9,201 bases of DNA from Acidobacteriaceae bacterium. GTDB lineage: Bacteria; Acidobacteriota; Terriglobia; Bryobacterales; Bryobacteraceae. The position numbers and the translations under genes were made by a program. Where the stretch lies: positions 1 through 9,201 of the forward strand of contig JAFAZU010000391.1 of assembly GCA_019239585.1 (NCBI GenBank), written 5' to 3'. The notes below the pieces were generated by a model. That model saw nothing but the letters and a program-made list of their open reading frames with translations. It ran no database searches and had not been told where the DNA came from. This document shows, one piece after another, positions 6,375 through 9,201 of this stretch (its first letter is position 1; every line of letters starts with the position of its first letter).

Positions 6375-7923
6375 ACAGATTCACACTGATTTTGTTGTCG
6401 TAGGCGCTGGCGTTGCGGGTCTCCGTGCTGCTATCGAACTGGCGAACGCAGGCAGTGTTTTGGTCATAGCGAAAGATAGTCTGCAAGAGTCATCCTCGGA
6501 ATACGCACAGGGCGGCATTGCCGTGGCTCTCAGTGACGACGACGAGCTGGAATTACATGAGCAGGACACGATCGCTGCCGGTGACGGCCTCTGTGATATC
6601 GAAGCCGTACGAACCCTGGTCGAGGAAGGCCCCGGCGCAATTGAGCAACTGATCGACTGGGGAACCGCTTTCGACCGGCAAGGGACAAACCTTCTCTTTA
6701 CGCGGGAAGGGGCCCATAGTCGTAACCGTGTCCTGCACGCGCATGGCGATTCTACCGGCAGAGAGATCGTGCATACTCTTCGGCGCCACGCTCAAATACT
6801 GCCGAACATTCAATTCCTCAGCTTTGCCGCTGTTACAGATCTCCTGGTGGAAAACGGCGAAGTTCTCGGTATCTCCGCGCTGGACGAAAGTGCCCGCAGA
6901 ACCGTGCTGGTCCGGGCGCGGGGTGTCTTACTAGCAACCGGCGGGCTCGGACGCGTTTTTGAGAACACTACTAATCCAGACGTCGCGACGGGCGATGGTG
7001 TCGCATGCGCTTTCCGAGCGGGCGCTGCCATCTCAGATATTGAGTTCGTTCAGTTTCATCCCACTGCCCTTTACATTCCCGACGCGCCCCGGTTTCTCCT
7101 AAGCGAGGCTCTGCGTGGAGAGGGAGCGTATCTCCGGAATGCGAGCGGCGAACGCTTTATGTCACGTTATCACCCGATGAAAGAACTTGCTCCGCGTGAC
7201 GTCGTTTCTCGCTCGATTGTGATGGAAATGCGCGCTACCGGCGATGACAGCGCCTTCCTCGATCTCACGCATCTGCTGGGTGGTTTTGTCCGTGACCGCT
7301 TTCCTCGTATCTATCAGACTTGTCTACGCTACGGCATCGATCTCGAGCAAAGGCCCGCTCCCGTCCGGCCAGCCGCGCATTATGCAATGGGCGGAATTAA
7401 AACAGATTTGTTCGGCCAAGCCAGTTTGCGCTGTTTGTTCGCTGCCGGTGAAGCCGCCTGTACCGGCGTCCACGGGGCGAATCGCCTGGCCAGCAATTCC
7501 TTATTGGAAGCAGTTGTCTTCGGAGCGCGTGCCGGACGCGCCATGAGAGAGCTTCCCGACGTATCAAACGAGGCGGTCTCTTCCTGCCCGCCTCAAAATT
7601 TTCCGACCATCCCGGAACGCGACGTTCGAACGCTCGCCTGGAACTCTTGCGGCATCTTGCGCAGCGGCCCCGAATTGCAGGCGGCTTACAAAAGGTTAGA
7701 GTGTAGAACGTTCGAGCCGCTCGAAGCTCCCACGCGCGCCCAATTCGAACTCCGCAACATCCATCAAGTCGCATTTTTAATAGCGCAGGCCGCTTTCACC
7801 CGTGAGGAAAGCCGAGGCGGACACTATCGTGTGGATTTTCCCTACAAATCACCTGTCTTTGAAAAGCACTCCATCCTGCAAAGGCGCACCGATAATTTCG
7901 ATGTTCAACTCACCTTCGCATAG
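6370..7923 (+). CDS. nadB: L-aspartate oxidase (probable ATT start)
   Basis: First step of de novo NAD synthesis: FAD-dependent oxidation of L-aspartate to iminoaspartate, passed to NadA. Numbering from ATT 6370 gives 517 residues, close to E. coli NadB (540). The FAD-binding strand and loop is FVVVGAGVAGLRAA (8-21), with G12, G14 and G17. Then come SSSEYAQGGIA (41-51), AHSRNRVLHAHGDSTGREI (115-133), HPTALY (230-235), EALRGEGAYLRN (246-257), APRDVVSR (274-281), HYAMGGI (337-343), GEAACTGVHGANRLASNSLL (360-379) and ESRGGHYRVDFP (480-491), all characteristic of NadB over succinate dehydrogenase flavoproteins. No ATG, GTG or TTG lies between the in-frame TGA (6352-6354) and the Rossmann motif; the first conventional start is TTG 6460, which would remove the GxGxxG loop. 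ATT 6370 gives the expected short N-terminus. Function is firm; the start is not. The 3' end overlaps the exchanger gene by 23 bp. Confidence 0.94.
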   Translation: MEQIHTDFVVVGAGVAGLRAAIELANAGSVLVIAKDSLQESSSEYAQGGIAVALSDDDELELHEQDTIAAGDGLCDIEAVRTLVEEGPGAIEQLIDWGTAFDRQGTNLLFTREGAHSRNRVLHAHGDSTGREIVHTLRRHAQILPNIQFLSFAAVTDLLVENGEVLGISALDESARRTVLVRARGVLLATGGLGRVFENTTNPDVATGDGVACAFRAGAAISDIEFVQFHPTALYIPDAPRFLLSEALRGEGAYLRNASGERFMSRYHPMKELAPRDVVSRSIVMEMRATGDDSAFLDLTHLLGGFVRDRFPRIYQTCLRYGIDLEQRPAPVRPAAHYAMGGIKTDLFGQASLRCLFAAGEAACTGVHGANRLASNSLLEAVVFGARAGRAMRELPDVSNEAVSSCPPQNFPTIPERDVRTLAWNSCGILRSGPELQAAYKRLECRTFEPLEAPTRAQFELRNIHQVAFLIAQAAFTREESRGGHYRVDFPYKSPVFEKHSILQRRTDNFDVQLTFA

Positions 7924-9127
7924 CGCGCCGAAGCATTTTCCCCTTTTGGGGTTTGCGCTGCTTTTTGCAGCGGTTCCCCTGCAACAGGCAAGTCCCTGGG
8001 CCGTGCTCTGGACTATGCCCTCCATTCTGTTGGCTTCTCTTCTTATCACCTGGGGAGCTGAATCCGCGCAGTTTTTTGTCGCGCAGGGATTTGCGCTGGC
8101 AATTCTTGCCTGGATGCAAACTCTTCCCGAGTTTGCCGTGGAGGCTGTGCTTGCCTGGAAACAACAAACGGGCCTGCTCCTAGCCAATCTAACCGGCGCA
8201 TTGCGGTTGCTCACCGGGCTAGCATGGCCCATGATCTATCTCACTGCCAGCATTGTTTACCGGAAGCGAACGGGCAAAGCACTCCAGCTCATACAACTCG
8301 ATCCGCACCACAGTGTGGAGGTGATCGGATTAATCGTACCGCTGCTTTATATGACTTTTGTATGGTGGAAAGAAAAACTGGAAGTCTATGATGCCCTTGT
8401 CCTGATTGCAGTCTACACCGCTTATCTTATTTTGCTAACAAAGCTTCCGCCTGAGAAGGGCGAAGGCATTGAGGACCTCGAGTCCGTTCCACGCCGTATC
8501 GTAATGGCTCCTCCGGTTTGGCGCACGCTGGGGATCTGCGCCTGTTTCCTTTTAGGCGGTGTCATCATCTACTTCACCGCCGAGCCGTTCCTGGGAAGCC
8601 TTATCTCGCTTGCTACTGCGATCGGAATCCCAAGCTTTGTGGTGATTCAATGGCTTGCGCCTGTCATTTCGGAATTTCCAGAGCTGTTGTCCACCTTTTA
8701 TTTCGCGCGCCAGGAAGTAAAAGCTCCGGTAGCTCTCATGAATATTACGTCCAGCAACATTAATCAATGGACGATGCTGGTAGCCATGCTGCCGATTGTT
8801 TTATCGATGAGCAGGGGCGGTATTTCCGCACTCACATTCAATGACGAGCAAGGAAGAGAACTATTGCTTACTATCAGCCAAAGTTCTGTCGCGCTGATGT
8901 TTCTCATCAATATGCAATTCGGCTGGTACGAAGCGTTGTTGATGTTTGCTCTCTTTGCGGCCCAGTTCATTTTGCCGCAAATTTTCGGCGCTGGCGCCAA
9001 AGACTGGATTACAAATGCATTCCTGCTATGGACCGCTATTGAAATCCTGGCAGTTCTGGTAAGAAGACGCATGCCCGAAGCATTTGCTGAATTTGCCGCT
9101 ACCTGGAAAGAGCACGTAAGGAGCTAA
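7901..9127 (+). CDS. Sodium/calcium exchanger (CaCA superfamily)-like integral membrane protein
   Basis: A 408-residue polytopic membrane protein with about ten hydrophobic segments and two internal repeats. The first repeat carries TLPEFAVEAVLAWKQQTGLL (74-93) followed by ANLTGALRLL; the second carries LAPVISEFPELLSTFYFA (252-269) and, after a KAPVALM stretch, NITSSNINQW (281-290). These match the alpha-1 and alpha-2 motifs of cation/Ca2+ antiporters (PE pair, then a small-residue GN-x-x-GSN-type stretch). The key Glu residues E77 and E261 are present, but the first repeat lacks the usual GS(N/D) end and the second has NITSSN instead of GNxxGSN, so ion specificity is uncertain. A charged loop at about 182-206 separates the halves. 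ATG 7901 was chosen over GTG 7802, which would add 33 polar residues read out of frame through nadB. It overlaps the nadB end by 23 bp, with no strong ribosome site, so coupled translation is likely; no functional link with NAD synthesis is evident. Confidence 0.82.
   Translation: MFNSPSHSAPKHFPLLGFALLFAAVPLQQASPWAVLWTMPSILLASLLITWGAESAQFFVAQGFALAILAWMQTLPEFAVEAVLAWKQQTGLLLANLTGALRLLTGLAWPMIYLTASIVYRKRTGKALQLIQLDPHHSVEVIGLIVPLLYMTFVWWKEKLEVYDALVLIAVYTAYLILLTKLPPEKGEGIEDLESVPRRIVMAPPVWRTLGICACFLLGGVIIYFTAEPFLGSLISLATAIGIPSFVVIQWLAPVISEFPELLSTFYFARQEVKAPVALMNITSSNINQWTMLVAMLPIVLSMSRGGISALTFNDEQGRELLLTISQSSVALMFLINMQFGWYEALLMFALFAAQFILPQIFGAGAKDWITNAFLLWTAIEILAVLVRRRMPEAFAEFAATWKEHVRS
9118..9123 (+). 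promoter_or_regulatory. Ribosome binding site for the truncated last gene
   Basis: AAGGAG, a good Shine-Dalgarno match, lies 13 bases before the ATG at 9137 and inside the last codons of the exchanger gene. The spacing is longer than ideal, but it is the best ribosome-site match I noted ahead of a start in the window and supports that start. Confidence 0.5.
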
Positions 9128-9136
9128 GATAGCTCA

Positions 9137-9201
9137 ATGCACCGCGTCATACTGGCAGTACTCTCCATTCTTGGGGCTTTTTCGCTGGGAACGGTTGTTG
9201 C
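9137..9201 (+). CDS. Start of a protein with a signal-peptide-like N-terminus, 3'-truncated
   Basis: Only 21 complete codons are visible before the window ends. They read MHRVILAVLSILGAFSLG and continue TVV: a basic residue at position 3 followed by an uninterrupted hydrophobic stretch, typical of an export signal or N-terminal membrane anchor. The start is nine bases after the exchanger stop on the same strand, preceded by AAGGAG, so it is probably the third gene of the nadB-exchanger transcript. The mature protein is outside the window and no function can be assigned. Confidence 0.55.
   Translation, partial: MHRVILAVLSILGAFSLGTVV

Noticed and set aside
7397..7774. 125-codon minus-strand ORF inside nadB
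   Set aside because: Arg-rich antisense translation over conserved NadB motifs, so not a gene.
7802..7900. GTG 7802 as start of the exchanger gene
   Set aside because: The extra 33 residues are polar and are an out-of-frame reading of conserved NadB sequence; ATG 7901 leads directly to the first hydrophobic segment.
6460..7923. TTG 6460 as the nadB start
   Set aside because: It would remove the GxGxxG FAD-binding strand encoded at 6391-6432, which is in frame, intact and typical of NadB.
7849..8232. 127-codon minus-strand ORF across the nadB/exchanger junction
   Set aside because: It is antisense to both the NadB C-terminus and the first membrane helices of the exchanger, and has no family features.

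Overview
The window looks like chromosomal DNA of a free-living bacterium, most likely an Acidobacteriota member. This is an inference from gene content and style (a large phospholipase C/acid phosphatase-type phosphoesterase, an FHA-GAF-sigma54 activator, a MenG/UbiE methyltransferase, moderate to high G+C), not from a phylogenetic marker. Genes are tightly packed with almost no intergenic DNA. I see no rRNA, tRNA, CRISPR array, insertion sequence or prophage gene.

Layout from left to right: (a) the 3' part of a secreted-type phosphoesterase on the plus strand; (b) a minus-strand two-gene cassette, in which a 59-residue unknown protein overlaps a 165-residue GG...DxD nucleotidyltransferase by 14 bp; it converges on the phosphoesterase and diverges from the next block; (c) plus-strand ttcA (tRNA C32 thiolase type) followed after 25 bp by an FHA-GAF-AAA+-Fis sigma54 activator; (d) minus-strand aroB and menG/ubiE, joined by a 4-bp ATGA overlap and convergent with the activator over 21 bp; (e) plus-strand nadB, overlapping a divergent Na+/Ca2+ exchanger-family membrane protein by 23 bp, then the first 21 codons of a protein with a signal-peptide-like N-terminus.

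Most genes are housekeeping: tRNA thiolation (ttcA), shikimate pathway (aroB), quinone methylation (menG/ubiE) and NAD synthesis (nadB). AroB and MenG are plausibly co-transcribed; the shikimate pathway ends in chorismate, the precursor of menaquinone, so the pairing makes metabolic sense. The activator has no receiver domain, so its input probably comes through the FHA and GAF modules.

The items most worth a second look are: the nucleotidyltransferase/small-protein cassette, with toxin-antitoxin-like architecture and lower sampled G+C; the nadB 5' end, where no ATG, GTG or TTG can start a protein containing the obligatory FAD-binding motif, so an ATT start, a +1 frameshift or a sequence error must be invoked; and the almost absent spacer between divergent aroB and nadB. 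I found no clearly new multi-gene system beyond the nucleotidyltransferase cassette.
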